64,000 nucleotides of DNA from Choanephora cucurbitarum (lineage: Eukaryota > Mucoromycota > Mucoromycetes > Mucorales > Choanephoraceae): assembly GCA_025331435.1 (NCBI GenBank), contig JAIWNI010000007.1:310001-374000 (forward strand), read 5' to 3'. Both the position numbers and the translations under genes were made by a program. This document shows positions 26,308-39,266 of this stretch, piece after piece. Under the pieces are notes generated by a model. The model did no database searches and was not told the origin of the DNA. It saw only the letters and a program-made list of their open reading frames with translations. Position 1 is the first letter of the stretch, and each line of letters begins with the position of its first letter.

Positions 26308-29300
26308 ATGTATTGGGTAAATGGAATAGCAAGCGAGTTGTCTTTACGATGCACACAAAGCTCGACTCAAACAAGAGACAAAAACTTTCCTTCCTCTTTG
26401 GATATTGTGTCTGTTCAGCCTTCTCATCACGCGTCGCTTTACATCACATGCACTCGATCTGCTATTTATCTATGGTCTGTCAAGGTAAATTGTTTTGTTG
26501 TCTTCCTGACTGTTACTTGATACAACTGTATTTAGCCTAGTACTGTTCTTGCGTTTGTGGAACGTTCTGATCAACATTTAAATGAATTTGGAGAAAATAT
26601 AGAGAGTTTATGGAAGCCTGACAACTCGGCTATTGTTGTTCGTGTACAGTAAACTAACGTTTTGCTCTCGGTTTGTCTTCTAACATTTGGTTTACAATAG
26701 ACAACGAAACACTATCTCTTGCTTTATTCTGTTATTCCTTATGATCAACGAGCATTTGAATTTAATTTCCCTCACTCTCAGCATGCTTATGTAACAGGAC
26801 CTGGTGAAGGTAAAGGATGCAAGACAACTCTTCTGAAATTCAGACTAGCTATTCGAGTTGATGCTGGCGTTATTTGGTAAAGTGTGAATGTAACAAGCAT
26901 TTTGTTTTTTTTCAGAACTAATCAACTCTGAAGTGGTGCATCTTCTGATGATACACTCATCATTGCAACACAATCACCACCAGCTATTCAGTGTATCTCA
27001 TGGAACCCCCGTCAAATCAATTCAACACAAACTGCTACAATGGATCAATTAGGCATCATGAAGCCTACTGGTATGGCAGCTGTTGTAAACCCAGGCGGTT
27101 AAGATCCAGTCCTGTTACTAAAGCAATTGCATATAGAGCGCATTTCTCAACTGAAATACGACAAATCAATGAAAATTTCTGTTTGGATTTCCAATGAAGG
27201 TCGAGCTTATTTCGTACAAAACAATAGTGGAATGGCAAAACAAAGAGAAAACCAAGATGAATCAGTCTCTACAGCAGCAAATTCTTTACCTAATTCACCT
27301 TCATTCAAATCAAAAGCTGAATGGACTGGTGTTTGCTTTCATCAACACGATACAGATAAAGCTAGTGTTGCTTCCATCAATTCCAGATTTTCTATCATTT
27401 CTGTAGGTACCAGCAGAGGCATCGTCTATGTCTATTCAATCAGTCATTATGCAAAAGCACCTGTGTTACTTCATAAACTTGAACTGATCTCATGGGCATC
27501 TCAGAGATCTTCGCTATCGAATATAGACAGTGACGCTAATTCTGTACAATCACTTGAATGGACATCAGATGGTTGTGCTCTTGCTGTTGGTTTCAAGAAA
27601 TATGGCTTGGCTGTTTGGAGTGTATATGGTGGATTGTTATGTTCTTCAAGTGAAATGGATGAATTTTATGATGGAGAAAGGTATGATTTAACTATAGCTA
27701 TTTTCGTTTTTAATAAAAAAAAAATACCCAATTTTCTTTATCGCTGTTTTTTTCTGTAGACTAAAGGATGCTTATGTCAGGAACATCCAAACATTGGTAT
27801 GTCTGTTAGTTTTAGCATACAGATTAACTTACATGTATACTTACTTTTCCTATTACAGTTTTGGGGCCCTGGAAACTATCAACTCTATATAATTTCTACC
27901 ACAAAAAGTTTACAAGCAAAGCTGTACACAGTTCCATTTGCAAAGCTAGCATTAACAACACATCTCCATTCGGTAAATGAACGCTTTCTTACTGGTCATA
28001 TACTGTTGCTAAGAACCATGAATATAGGATAATGCAAGAAGAGGGTTGATTCAGACAGATGATCGTATCCTATTATACAATAATGGTGGCGATTATCAAG
28101 AAAACAATACGACGATTGATCCTGCAGCTGTAGCATGGTCGCACATTCAGTACCCCGCACTTTATATTACAGACCATTGGCCAATACGCTACGCATCTAT
28201 CAGCTCGGATGGAAAGTATATTGCAATTGCTGGAAAACGTGGTTTTGCCCATTACAATTCTATTTCTAATCGTTGGAAGCTTTTTGGAAATCAGCAACAA
28301 GAGCAAAGCTTTTTAGTGCAAGGTGGTTTAGTATGGTATAGACATATCATGATTGTTGGATGTGAATTGGTTCAACATAGAGCATACGAGGTAACTAGTT
28401 TCTGTACAAGAACTCAGGAAACAAACAGACTAATCCATATGTATTTTAAATTTTATTCTTTTCCTCTTAGATTCGATTATACTCTCGAGACAGCAACCTC
28501 GACAACGCTTATATACTTTACACCGAGCATTTGAATGCAGCTCCTATCCATATCACGCTTTCCAATCAATTTTTACTAGTCTATACAGCCGACAACATGC
28601 TATCTATATTCTATATATGTGTTGGATCTACTCCAAGTCATAGCAATAACGGTAGACAAAATGGTCTTGCAGCATTGGAAATGATTCGAAAAATATCATT
28701 TGAGAATGTTGTATACCACACTGTGCAGCTCAGAAGTATTAGCTTGTTTCATCCGGTATATGGAGATCAACTCAGATCCGTTGAGCACGTCATTTCATCC
28801 AATATCTTGTTGCTTGTCAATGGAAAGCTAACCATGTTATGTCCAAAGCCAGTAGTATGCTCTATTGTTAAATGATAAACCCAAAGACAACTGCTAACTT
28901 TTATATCCTTCATTGATAGGATGAAAATGATGACTCGGATCTCTTTAGTGATCAGTCTGTTTTGCAAGCAAGTACACAGTATGATGCTTATGTTCTTCAT
29001 CATCAAACCGAATATTACTATATTGGGAAAAAACACATTGAAAACCTGGCAACTTCTTTATGGATTGTGGATGGAAAAGGCTTGAAGGTATAGAAAAGAA
29101 TCTATTGACCTGTTACAGTCGTTGACTAAATTCAACCATTGATATGTTGCTTAGACATTGACTAATTTGCTCCTGTCAAGGGATTTTGACTATACATTGT
29201 TTGATAACGACTTGTATGAAAGCGAACCATCTACACCTACCACGCCCGGGATCATGTCTTCATCTTCATCTGCTCGCAACTTTGATGTAGGAAAGCCTTA

Positions 29301-30446
29301 TTCATTAGGTTATCGGATTGATCAAGAGCCTCTATCGCCATCTACATCAATTACTGATATAGTGACATTTGCTAAGTGGAGAATAGACGGTTTTGAGAAT
29401 CTCGAGAGTCGATCTATCTATATTCCCTTGGACTTTTATCCTTTATGTATGTTATTGCTATATATGGACGCATATTTTTTTTAGTACTCATACATATGAA
29501 TTGTTTTTATAGCTATTTTATTGGATAAAGGCATTATTATTGGTATAGAACAAAACATATCTTATAGAGAATCTTTGGGCTTCGTGTTTTTTAAGATGAG
29601 TCCAAAGGTAAGTCTGGTAAGCAAACTTGTCAACTGTATAGCTAATCAAATGTGATAGATGCATTTATTCCTTCATCATATTCTGCGTTACTTGTTACAG
29701 CAAAAACTAGAAGAAGAGGCAGTAGTCTTTGCTCGTGCGTACGAGAAGTTTGTCTACTTTAGTCATGCGTTAGAAATCTTGTTGCATACCGTGTTAGAAG
29801 AAGAAGCAGGCCATGATTTAGGTGATGGTAAGATTTGTGATACAATGATGAGGAGGTCATGCTTGCACAAAGCCATGTGTGCTAAGTCTTGTCTATTATT
29901 TAGAGGCCATTTTACCTTTAGTGATCAAATTTTTGGACCAGTTTCCTCATGCACTTGACGTGATTGTAAGCTGTGCTCGAAAAACCGAAGTAGCATTATG
30001 GGATCATTTGTTCTCTGTCGTAAGCACACCAAAAGAGCTTTTCGAGCTATGCCTTGCTGATGGTCGGTTACGCACAGCCACTTCCTATCTAATTATTCTT
30101 CAAACTATGCAACCTTTGGCTATCGGTGGTAAAGACACAGTTCGTCTGCTCGAGAAAGCGCTAGATGAGAATGATTACGAACTTTGTAAGGAATTGCTTC
30201 GATTCCTCAGTTCAATTGACAGTAAGTTTGTGTTTTATCAATTAGTCACATTGGTCCCTCTCTTTTTAGTTGCTAACACCAGTTTTCCTGTATGACCTTT
30301 TTTTGATAGATACAGGCAAGACACTTCAAGAAGCATTGAAGATGGTCAAAAGCCGTATGGAAGATGCTAATCCTTTGTCGCCTCATAGCAAAGATGCACA
30401 AATAGAAAAAGTTGCCAAACGAATGAGCGATTTAAGCAGCAGCTAA
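26308..30446 (+). CDS. RIC1: RIC1, subunit of the Rab6/Ypt6 guanine-nucleotide exchange factor (in-frame stop at 27100)
   Basis: RIC1 with RGP1 activates Ypt6/Rab6 at the Golgi. Exons: 26308-26484, 26536-26643, 26701-26876, 26934-27680, 27760-27796, 27859-27972, 28028-28390, 28471-28854, 28920-29087, 29155-29446, 29513-29607, 29659-29827, 29904-30221 and 30310-30446, about 1094 codons. The N-terminus (MYWVNG, then LYITCTRSAIYLWSVKPS) and WD-like repeats match the family. The C-terminal RIC1 domain is clear: HALEILLHTVLEEEA, CARKTEVALWDHLFSVV, AASYLIILQ-like TATSYLIILQTM. In the fourth exon, in frame, TAA occurs at 27100-27102 between VVNPGG and DPVLLLKQ. A 33- or 39-nt intron starting at 27071 would remove it in phase but is unusually short. 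Either it is such an intron, a sequencing error, or a true nonsense mutation. Confidence 0.85.
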
Positions 30447-30637
30447 AGCAGCCATAAATAAAGTATACCCTTTACATATTAGGTCAGCAGTGTTTGATCC
30501 ATATCATTAACACTCTACTGTTCAGCGCTCATGTGACTCAATCAATCACTTGGACTTCTTGTCTCTTAGCAGTTTATGTTCTTCTTCTCCTTTCTTTCCC
30601 TATTTTACTTTTTGATATATACACCTCTATTTTATAA

Positions 30638-32465
30638 ATGAACACTTTAGATTCTGAGCAATTTTCCCTTATCACACCTATTGACAACAACAGCTCTTAT
30701 TCTACGAGTATGGGCTCGACCAAGTCTGTAAGTGGTTATCTATAACTATGTTATTAGGTCTCTAAACATAGCAAATAAATGATACTTTAGGGCTCCTCAA
30801 GAAACATTAACAATGCAGTTAAAGATGGTATAGCTTGCAAAAATAACTAAATGTTCTAGATAGTTAATGTAACTTCCTTCAATTTCTCAGAATATGACAT
30901 TTGGCATACTTCGGAACAATCAACATTAGCTTCATGTATTGAGGAAACCAACAACGATTCAGATACCTGTATAGACTTAAACGCATTGAATGATCTACTT
31001 GCTTTCAATATGGCTGACAGAATTGCTGAGTCAAACAAAGGCAAACCACCAGTTTTCCGCACAAAACACAATTATGGCTCCATCAATGTTTGTTTGTTTG
31101 TTTTTGTTAATGAAAGTAACACATGAACTTATTTGACTCATTGAATAGAATGAGAGATACTATCATGAACAAGAGCACCCTCCTGCAAAATTCAGATACT
31201 CATTCTATACCTCCTCACTCCCTTCTACTGTTCATACCAAATCGCTGTATGGCATGTTACCAATTCTTAAGCAGCATTGCCAGACATATTTCTGGATTGA
31301 TGTTACTTGCCCCACAAATATGGAAATGAGTCATTTGCAGAATTTGTTTCATATCCATCCATTGACCGTTGAAGACATAGTTATGGAAGAACCCCGAGAG
31401 AAATTTGAAGCTTTTCAGCATTACTATTTTATTTGTTTTCGTGCCTTTGAGCCGATTCCGCAATCGCCAAATCACTTAGGTCCCGTTGGTGTTTATATCT
31501 TGGTCTTCAGGAACTTTGTACTCTCAGTAAGTTAAATCTTATCTTGTTGTTTTTATTATGTCTAAGCTTTCGAGAAAAAAATGGAATAGTTCCATTTTAC
31601 ACCATTACCTCATCCAGCTAACATTAGAAGAAGAATGTTGGATTTGAAGTACCATACCAATGTAGCTCCAGGTATTGAACTAGATTTACTTCAGCAATCA
31701 GCAGTTATTTATGTGCTTGTTTAGATTGGATATGTTACAGTATGTTGGATGATATAGTGGATAGTTTCTTGCCATTAATCAAATCAATCGAATGTGAAGT
31801 CGATTCGATTGACGAACTGGTACTGATGCTTAAGGAAACAGAACAGTCTGATATGCTGAGACGGATAGGCCATTGTCGGAAGAAGATAATGGTTATCTTA
31901 AGGCTTTTGGTTTCCAAACAGGAGGTCATTAAAAAGCTAATTCAAAGAAGTTACGGAATAGACCAACATAACAGTATGAAGAAGAAGAAGCCTTTTATAA
32001 GTAAAGAAATTGCGATCTATTTGAGCGATGTTCAAGGTAAAGAAAAAGATCAAATGCATCTTGGATTGTTCCTTAATCTTTTTTGCATGTAGATCATGTT
32101 GTGTCTATGTTACAATCGTTAAATCACTATGAGAAGATTTCATCACGGTCTCATTCAAATTATCTGGCTCAGATATCAATTGAAATGACACAGACAAACA
32201 ATGAGATCAATGATGTTTTATCAAAACTTACTGCACTTGGAAGTGTCATGATTCCGATGAACTTAGTTACGGGTCTATTTGGCATGAATGTTAAAGTACC
32301 TGGTCAATTTCAGGTAAATATAGAAAAAAAAAAGAATATTACAAAAAGCGATTGTTTAAATAAGTGTATTAGGAAGATCTCACTTGGTTTTTCTGCATTT
32401 CCCTTTCTATTTTTGCCTTTTGTTCCATCTCCATCATTCTAATGCGATCTTACAAGATATTATAA
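30638..32465 (+). CDS. CorA-family divalent metal ion transporter (Alr/Mnr2-like)
   Basis: CorA proteins are pentameric channels for magnesium and related metals. Eight exons: 30638-30727, 30791-30827, 30891-31087, 31149-31526, 31590-31671, 31725-32036, 32093-32313 and 32373-32465, 469 residues. A variable acidic N-terminus leads to the cytoplasmic domain (YFWIDVTCPTNMEM, then HIHPLTVEDIVMEEPREKFE). A long helical stalk follows (ECEVDSIDELV, then EMTQTNNEINDVLSKL). The first membrane helix ends in the diagnostic GMN motif (LFGMNV). The second (WFFCISLSIFAFCSISIIL) is encoded by the last exon and is followed by only a few basic residues. The protein is shorter than yeast Alr1. Whether it sits in the plasma membrane or vacuole cannot be decided from the sequence. 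Confidence 0.9.
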
Positions 32466-32932
32466 AAAACTCTCTTGAAGATACCTTTCACTTCTTTTAT
32501 ATAGTCTTTAGTTTCGTTACAAATAAAACAGAATAGCCTGTATATCCTTTATTTCTTCAGTTAGCTGCTTCTCAGCAGCTTCATACCTGATATCAAGTTC
32601 ATCAGGTCGATAGCTTGAAGAACTTTCATAAGCGCAAGCATTTTATATCCTATAGAACGTGCATATTACAAAAAAGTTCAAGCAGCTTTAGCCTAAAGCG
32701 CTCTTTGTGGGTTTACTAAACTTTCAGTCAATAGTTTACAATTCATATTTGAAATAGAAATATGCTGCGTTATGAGAAGTATCAAAAAAGTAAGCTTTAT
32801 TCTCTAAGCAAAACCAGTTTAGTATATCAAGAAGCCAACCTTGAAAAAGCAAAGCTAATGTGAGCTAACCAACGTGTCAATTTCCGTTTAGCCCTTTTCT
32901 TATTCTCTTTGTATCAATCTCTCAGCTGCTAT
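32466..32932. other. Intergenic between convergent genes
   Basis: About 470 bp of AT-rich 3' flank shared by the CorA and GH85 genes. No coding signal. Confidence 0.6.
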
Positions 32933-35471
32933 TTAGAATGGGATAGTAATGTGTGCCATTGCACCTATATTTCCTACCACATTTACTGCTTCTACGATGA
33001 TACGATGCTCTGCTTGTAAATTAACACAACTGAGGCCCGATATCCTATATTGAGGACAAAAAGCAGTTCCTAGAAACACTCGAGTATTATCGGGAGCTTC
33101 ATAGAAGATGAGATAATAGTCTGTCTGTTTCCATGGCTGATCGCGACTTGCTGAGGATATTTGTTGTCGCCAATGCAAAGTACCAAAAAAGTGTGCTATT
33201 TGCTCGTTTTCATTCTCTGCAATTTTCTTTGTTTTTGTCTGCGACCAACTCAATTGGTCTATCTGGCCCTGTGATTCTTTCAATTGATTGATTTCATCCT
33301 CTATCAAAGGTACGATGCTCAAGTGACCTAGGCACATAATCAAATGCGGCTGAATCCCTACCAGATTAGCTGTGTTGGCCATTACGCTCATTTCAACTTG
33401 AGAAACAATTAACTTGATTCCCTCGCTGACAGCTGGTATATAGGCTGATTTAACTATCCATCCATTTTTGTTTTGGTCTTCTTCCATTGCGGGAATGATA
33501 CAACATCTGCTGTGCAAGCGATCCCCAGACTGGACTGTTATAGTAGTACGCAATCCTTCATCTTTGTCCATCAATAAAGTGTTCGGTAACCAAGTATCCA
33601 GCAACTCATCTGATGCATCAGAATCAACTGTCTGTAATAGCATATGACAAGTTATAATCACTTTAGCATCATCACCAAGCAAATTCCGATAAACATAACG
33701 AATCAGACATCCCTGGCTAGTATCTACGTTAAGGCTATACAGTGGTACGCTGATTTCTGTTTCCATATCTCGCGATTCTCGATGGCTTAAGCGTTGACCT
33801 TTCAGCAATAAAGATGTGCCGCCAATGAACGCGTCATAGTCGTTTTCAAGTGAGCAAGTAAGCTTAATATTGCCGTCAAATGGGATCATCGTGGGCGAAT
33901 GGTATTTGAGATTTGGCAAAATTGACTGATGTGAAAGATGAGACCAAGGTTGCGATAATAGCTTTTTGCCTTCATGATAAAAGCCTAAGCCAAAGCCTTT
34001 GTCAAATGAAGTGGAAAACCAATCTTGACCAGGTGCGGGTGGCAACAAAGAAACTATGTCTTCTATACCTTTGTGATGAACCTGCGAGACGCTCTCATCT
34101 TCACTAAATATGCGTATGTCTGTTAGAAGATAAGAACACACAAGATCATGACCGTTTCCAAAAGATCAAGCAAGCAAAAAACAATGCAAGGAGGTCAAAT
34201 CAAATACTCGAAAAACAAGTGATACTCACCTGTCTTCACTTTCTGGACTCAATTCTGAATCGTTTGGTGGCATTGGCGGATATTCAGAGTAACTTCCTCC
34301 TGTCCAAAACAATCGATCCATTTTATCGAAATCCGCTTTATCAAAATTCTCATAAGTCCATGCCATGCCAAACAAAGCAGATGAAGTTTGCGCTAATGTA
34401 GCTGTTTTAACGCTTCGATAAGAATTAAACCCACCTCCACCAAATGTGCCTCTTCCCCAAACATCAGTTCCAAAGTAGACATCATAGCCTGATTTGCCGT
34501 AGCGCTCAGCTGCTCGACGTGTCATTTCGGGATATTCCTTTTTCCACCAATAATTGATAAAGATACCATCAGCATTTTTAAAGAAAAGTCCATTGTGATG
34601 TGTCAATTGATTCTGGTAATCGATTTCTCCAGTGTCCGTCATGCTGTCATACCAAATAATTTGGGATCCTGGTATTTCTTCATGTATTTTGTTCGTCAGA
34701 TATCCAATAAATCTAAGCATTGGATATATCAAAAACAGATATATGCGTAACTTTTGTTTCTTACTTGGCCAATTCCTGAGCTTTGAATCGAGGGTTGGTT
34801 GGGAAAGGGAAAAACTCACATTCAATATTGATGAGCCAGCCATCAAAATTGTATCGTTTTGCAATAGCCACTATGTTCTGCCATTTAATACATACAGATT
34901 TTGCCTTAGATGTTAATTGTTCAGTTACCTAGTTTGTCTGCATAAAAAGGATGCCAAAGTCGCATAGGATCATCATCGTTGCTGTCTATGAAAGGAGGGC
35001 CATGAAGCAGAGCTTCCATTTCGTGCATTTGGCTGTTTCCTTCAACTAAAAATGTGCCCAGACATTTAATTCCATTTCGATGACATGTGTTGATCAAATT
35101 GACAGGTGGAATAGATACGCGTTCATGAGAAAAACTTTTTTGTTGCATGAGCTACAAGACAACTAAAAACTTCGATAACTCCTCTAGACTTACTAGTTGA
35201 ACATATCAGCCAAATGCCAACGTTGAATGAAATAAATATTTTCAAACATGTTGCCTTGAACACTAGCGTCTTCTTTGTATCCACCAGCCATATCATGCGT
35301 CAATAAGATGCGAGGCTTTGCAGTGGAATTCATTTTTCTTACTCTCAAGGGAATAGAAGCAATATGAGGGATATCTAAATCAGAAGGCTCCCAGTCACGT
35401 AATTCATCCATTGAGTGAAGCGCATAAGAACGAGGCAACAAAAGATCTTCTTGTAATTGATATGAAGGCAT
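32933..35471 (-). CDS. Endo-beta-N-acetylglucosaminidase, GH85 (Endo-M type)
   Basis: GH85 enzymes cut the chitobiose core of N-glycans. Exons on the minus strand: 35194-35471, 34929-35134, 34765-34870, 34230-34712 and 32933-34103, 747 residues, almost the length of Endo-M from Mucor hiemalis (744 as I recall). Matching blocks include LLTHDMAGGYKED, FSHERVSIPPVN, HRNGIKCLGTFLVEG, GWLINIECEFFPFP with the catalytic Asn and Glu (N-x-E), IWYDSMTDTGEI, DGIFINYWWKKEYPEM, YFGTDVWGRG and ALFGMAWTYE. An acidic SEDSEDE linker precedes beta-rich C-terminal domains. No signal peptide is visible, in keeping with a cytosolic family. Exon 2 begins with an acceptor chosen because it restores FSHERV in frame. 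The family call is firm. Confidence 0.95.
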
Positions 35472-36104
35472 GTTTAGCTATACACTTGTTATTAATATCT
35501 AGTCTCCCTTTTTTTTTTGATTGCGGAATTAAAGAATCTGAAGGCAAAACAAAAACAAAAGAAAGGGGTAAAACTAAACAAAAAAAGGCTCAGCAAAAAT
35601 AAAAGTGCATTTTTTGGGATGTTTGACAAAGCAAGATAAGCCAATCGCACGTTACAACTACCTACATACAAAAATCAGAACTATAATTTAACATTTAGAA
35701 ATTCATGCAGATAAGAACGGCGATCTGCTAATATAAACAAGATAAACACTTAATCGGTTTGCATTTGTATTTCCAGAAATAGTCTTTCTATCATTAAGAC
35801 GTATGCAAATGAGATTGTCATTTGTTTATAGAAAATGTTTTGTTTTCGAATAGGCTTAGACCTTGTCTTCTGCTAGAATCGTTTTATTAATCATGATTGC
35901 TTACAAATTAATTTCGTACAAGTGAGCAAACATGAGTTGCTAGGATAAATAGCCTGAATTTAAACCGAATATCGGAATGAATGATTGTCCGAATGTAAGC
36001 AATTCTTTCTAGAAACTAATTTTGGCAATATAAATCAAGACTACGCCATTCTCTTCTTTTGCTTTCTTTTTTCGCTAATACATTAATACCAAAAGACTAC
36101 ACTT
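35472..36104. other. Intergenic, divergent promoters
   Basis: About 630 bp between the GH85 gene (minus) and the WLM gene (plus), so both promoters should lie here. CT-rich before the WLM start. No ORF of note. Confidence 0.6.
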
Positions 36105-37127
36105 ATGACTACACACATTAATTTTAGAGTGAGTTTCAAGTCAAACACTATCGAATTTACACAATACCCTCTCGATTCAACTGTTGCACAAGTTAAACAG
36201 CGACTTGAAGAAGAAACAACCTTACCTGTAGAAAGCCAAAAACTGATGCATAAAGGTCGCATCCTGAAAGACGATCGAGCCCAACTCTCTCAACTCAGTA
36301 TACAAGAAGGAAACAAACTGATCTTGATGGGAAGCTTACCGACACAGATCGAGCAAGTCAACCAGCTCGATAGAAAGATTGAGGAACAAAAGCGCATAGC
36401 ACCCAATATTCGACTAAAGAAGCATCAAACAGTACAAAAGCGAGGACCTGACCCAAACGCTAAATACACTTTTCATAAAATTTCAGTAATTGAAGAATTC
36501 CCTCAGCCAGAAAATGCAAGGAGATTACTTGAGAGGTTGCGAGATGATCGTGGTGTAAGCTATCATTCTGCTCTTACACTGATATATCTTATAATATAGT
36601 TGCTGACTTTCTTTTATCGCTAGATTCGAGCTATCATGGCTAACCGAAGATGGTCTGTAGGTGAATTGATTGAGTTGACGCCATTTGAAGCTTCTATTCT
36701 AGGCTACAATCGAAATGCTGGGCAACTTATAGCACTTCGACTAAGAACAGATGACTTATCGGGCTTTCGACATTATGATTCAATCAGAAAAGTGCTATTG
36801 CATGAATTAACGCATAATGTGTGGGGAGAACATGATGAGAACTTTCATGCGCTTAATCGACAACTTAACAAGGATGTTATCAGTTTAGATTGGACTGCTC
36901 ACGGTGGTCATAGGCTTGGTCAAGGCGATTTTTATACCCCAGCTGACGATGAAGAAGAGGAAGTAGGAGGCTATATTGGAGGCATTCGTCGACTAGGTGG
37001 AAGTAGCTCAGAAACGTTAATAGATACGCCCGAGGCTAGAAGGCAGAGGTTGGCTGCTGCTGCTTTATCCCGCTTAACAAAGAAAGAAGAGCAAGAAATG
37101 GACGAAGGATGTGGATCTTCACATTGA
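36105..37127 (+). CDS. Ubiquitin-like plus WLM-domain metalloprotease
   Basis: Exons 36105-36554 and 36624-37127 give 317 residues. Residues 1-80 form a ubiquitin-like fold (STVAQVKQRLEEET, QKLMHKGR, LILMG). A WLM domain follows, with IRAIMANRRWSVGELIEL and the zinc site HELTHNVWGEHDENF, which carries HExxH plus a downstream Asp/His as in minimal gluzincin-type proteases. The C-terminal tail is acidic and ends CGSSH. WLM proteases of the Wss1/SPRTN group clear DNA-protein crosslinks or SUMO/ubiquitin conjugates; the fusion to a ubiquitin-like domain is known in fungi and plants. The role here is inferred from the family. It converges with POT1, with only 60 bp between the stop codons. Confidence 0.9.
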
Positions 37128-37187
37128 TAAAACTATTTACATGTATTGTGCTATAAAACTTTAGACATTAACATATGTGTATGCCAT

Positions 37188-39061
37188 CTAGGCTAGATTG
37201 TTCTCTACAAATTCTGTATGAGTGATGTGAAATGTCTGGCCAAATCCAGGCGTATCATAACAATACAACCCAATATCATAATAAATGTCCTTATTGTCAT
37301 GTCGAATGAGTTTAGCTAATTTACGTAATTGTTCCATCCTACTTTCGTCTATATAAGCACTACCAATGATGAAAGACTGTTAGAGATAACTAATTACAAG
37401 CGATTTGGATTGAATCCATCAACTCACTCTTCAGCAGACAAACCAGAAAACAGCATTTCCTAAGCACGACGACAAATCAATTTACTGCCACTTAAAGTTA
37501 TTGTTTGATTTCTCTTACAGCCTCTTTGTCAAACACAACTAATGGTACTTGATCTGTTCCATCAAAAATGCCAAATACAACCTTGAATACTGGAACATTT
37601 AACCCTTCACATGTGTCACATAACGAGATGGGTTCTTTGTAACTATGCAAATGATACAGAAATCAGTAAGCAGATTGAAAACAGAAAACAGAAGCAACCG
37701 CTTACAATTTTTTACAATTTTTGCATTGACCAACGATCCAGTCTTCTACATTATTTGGTGACATTTTTCTTATAATTGCTCTCGTTAGATAGAGACCAGG
37801 CTGCTGAGATTCTTTGATGTCTTTAAGCGATTTGTGGCCTTTCAAGTCTTTGACTCCTAAATTGATATATGAGAACGTGAGGAGATCTCGTTGCCTTTAT
37901 AAATTCTTACTGGTTCGAAGAGGATCGTCGCCCCAACTAATCAAGCTTGCTACATCCTTTACAGAATTGTGCTTTGTAGAAACATATCTCGATTTTCTCT
38001 CAAGTAATTCGTTCAATCGAGAATCAGATGGTTTTAGTATTTCGACTCTATTCCTTGATTGGGTACTGCCCGTTCGATCTCCATGCATAGATATTTCTAA
38101 TGCATTTCTGTTCTTCTCGTTACGAGTACAATTCCTTAATAAGATATAATCGCCAGACTCAAGCTTAGGGCATCTAACTGAATTCTCATCCCAAAGTGTG
38201 CATTGGAGGAGCTTTGTGTACTCAATATCCAACCGATAATCGCCCTTATCGTCCATGAAAGGCATTGGATTATCCGTGAAATCCGTTAACACTAGATTTG
38301 TCTTGTGAGCAGGTCCTTCTTCTGGATAGCAACCTACTACCATTCCAATATAATCAAAATATCTAGATGAATCTTCATATATGCCCTGGGTAGTTAATAT
38401 AGGTCTCCCTATAGATACTACTCTAGCCGCTTGCACTTGTGAAATGTTATCCAAGGACCATCGATGCAAAAGCGCAATAATCTCAGCATCGGAACGTGTA
38501 AAATGCACCATTCTGTCCTGGGCCATTTTTGCTTTTCGAGTATGAGGATCAACACAGACATAGAACATTTCTCTTTCGTTAGTCAATTGCGGGCTGTTGT
38601 TGAACATTTTGACTTTGACATTTCTTGTAAAAATAATATCGCCTATGTTGGCTGTAGGCAACAGAGAACCATCTGGGCGAAAGATATTGATCGTGATGGA
38701 TGAACCATTCAAGGTAGGATCTGTGATCTTCAAGCTACAGCTATAGTCTATAAAGATTTCAACATCAGTATGGTTGCCATTTTCTCTTTTGCAATCCAAG
38801 CAACACTTTTTGAACTTTTTTTCTTTTTTTTACTTTTGCCTGGTTGTTGAGGAACCTTAATAGGACTGACATGGACAATCACACCAAAGACACTAGCGAA
38901 GCGACCTACTTTTAGATCTCTAAGTGCAATATATTGACTTTTCTAAAGAAAGAGAAGAAGAGGGAAGCGCCAAAAATTAAGGAAACCCTATGCGTGGATG
39001 TTGCTTTAGCTGTACCAGAAAGTCTTACCGCTAAAGTTATTTCATATGGAGTTTTCATCAT
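37188..39061 (-). CDS. POT1: POT1, telomeric single-strand DNA-binding protein
   Basis: POT1 caps the telomeric 3' overhang within shelterin. Model on the minus strand: 39029-39061, 38856-38942, 38814 down to 37911, 37706-37856, 37519-37642, 37428-37459 and 37188-37359, about 500 residues. The first OB fold reads ALRDLKVGRFASVFGVIV, then DYSCSLKITDPT, INIFRPDGSLLP and GDIIFTRNVKV. The second OB fold shows YFDYIGMVVG, LVLTDFTDNP, LWDEN, GDYILLRN and LEISMHGD. A zinc-binding-like part (CKNCKK...CDTC) lies further on. Between 38856 and 38814 the frame changes across an A-rich stretch; I bridge it with a 41-nt intron that has a weak GTTCCT donor, but a homopolymer error is equally possible. The initial ATG lies in an ATGATG pair. 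Confidence 0.82.
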
Positions 39062-39266
39062 AAATGCTTTAAGAGAAAAGTAGAAAATCACTTACAAGAC
39101 TTTGGCGCGCTGTTTCAAAAGCCTTATTGTGCAAAAAAAAAAAGAAAGAAAAGATGAGAGATAGCCTCTCTGATGTTTGAGGTGTATATTGCTGTTTATT
39201 TATTCTGAACAGGATATACTTAAAAGAGAATTGACAGATGAACAAAGAATTTATTATCATCCACAT

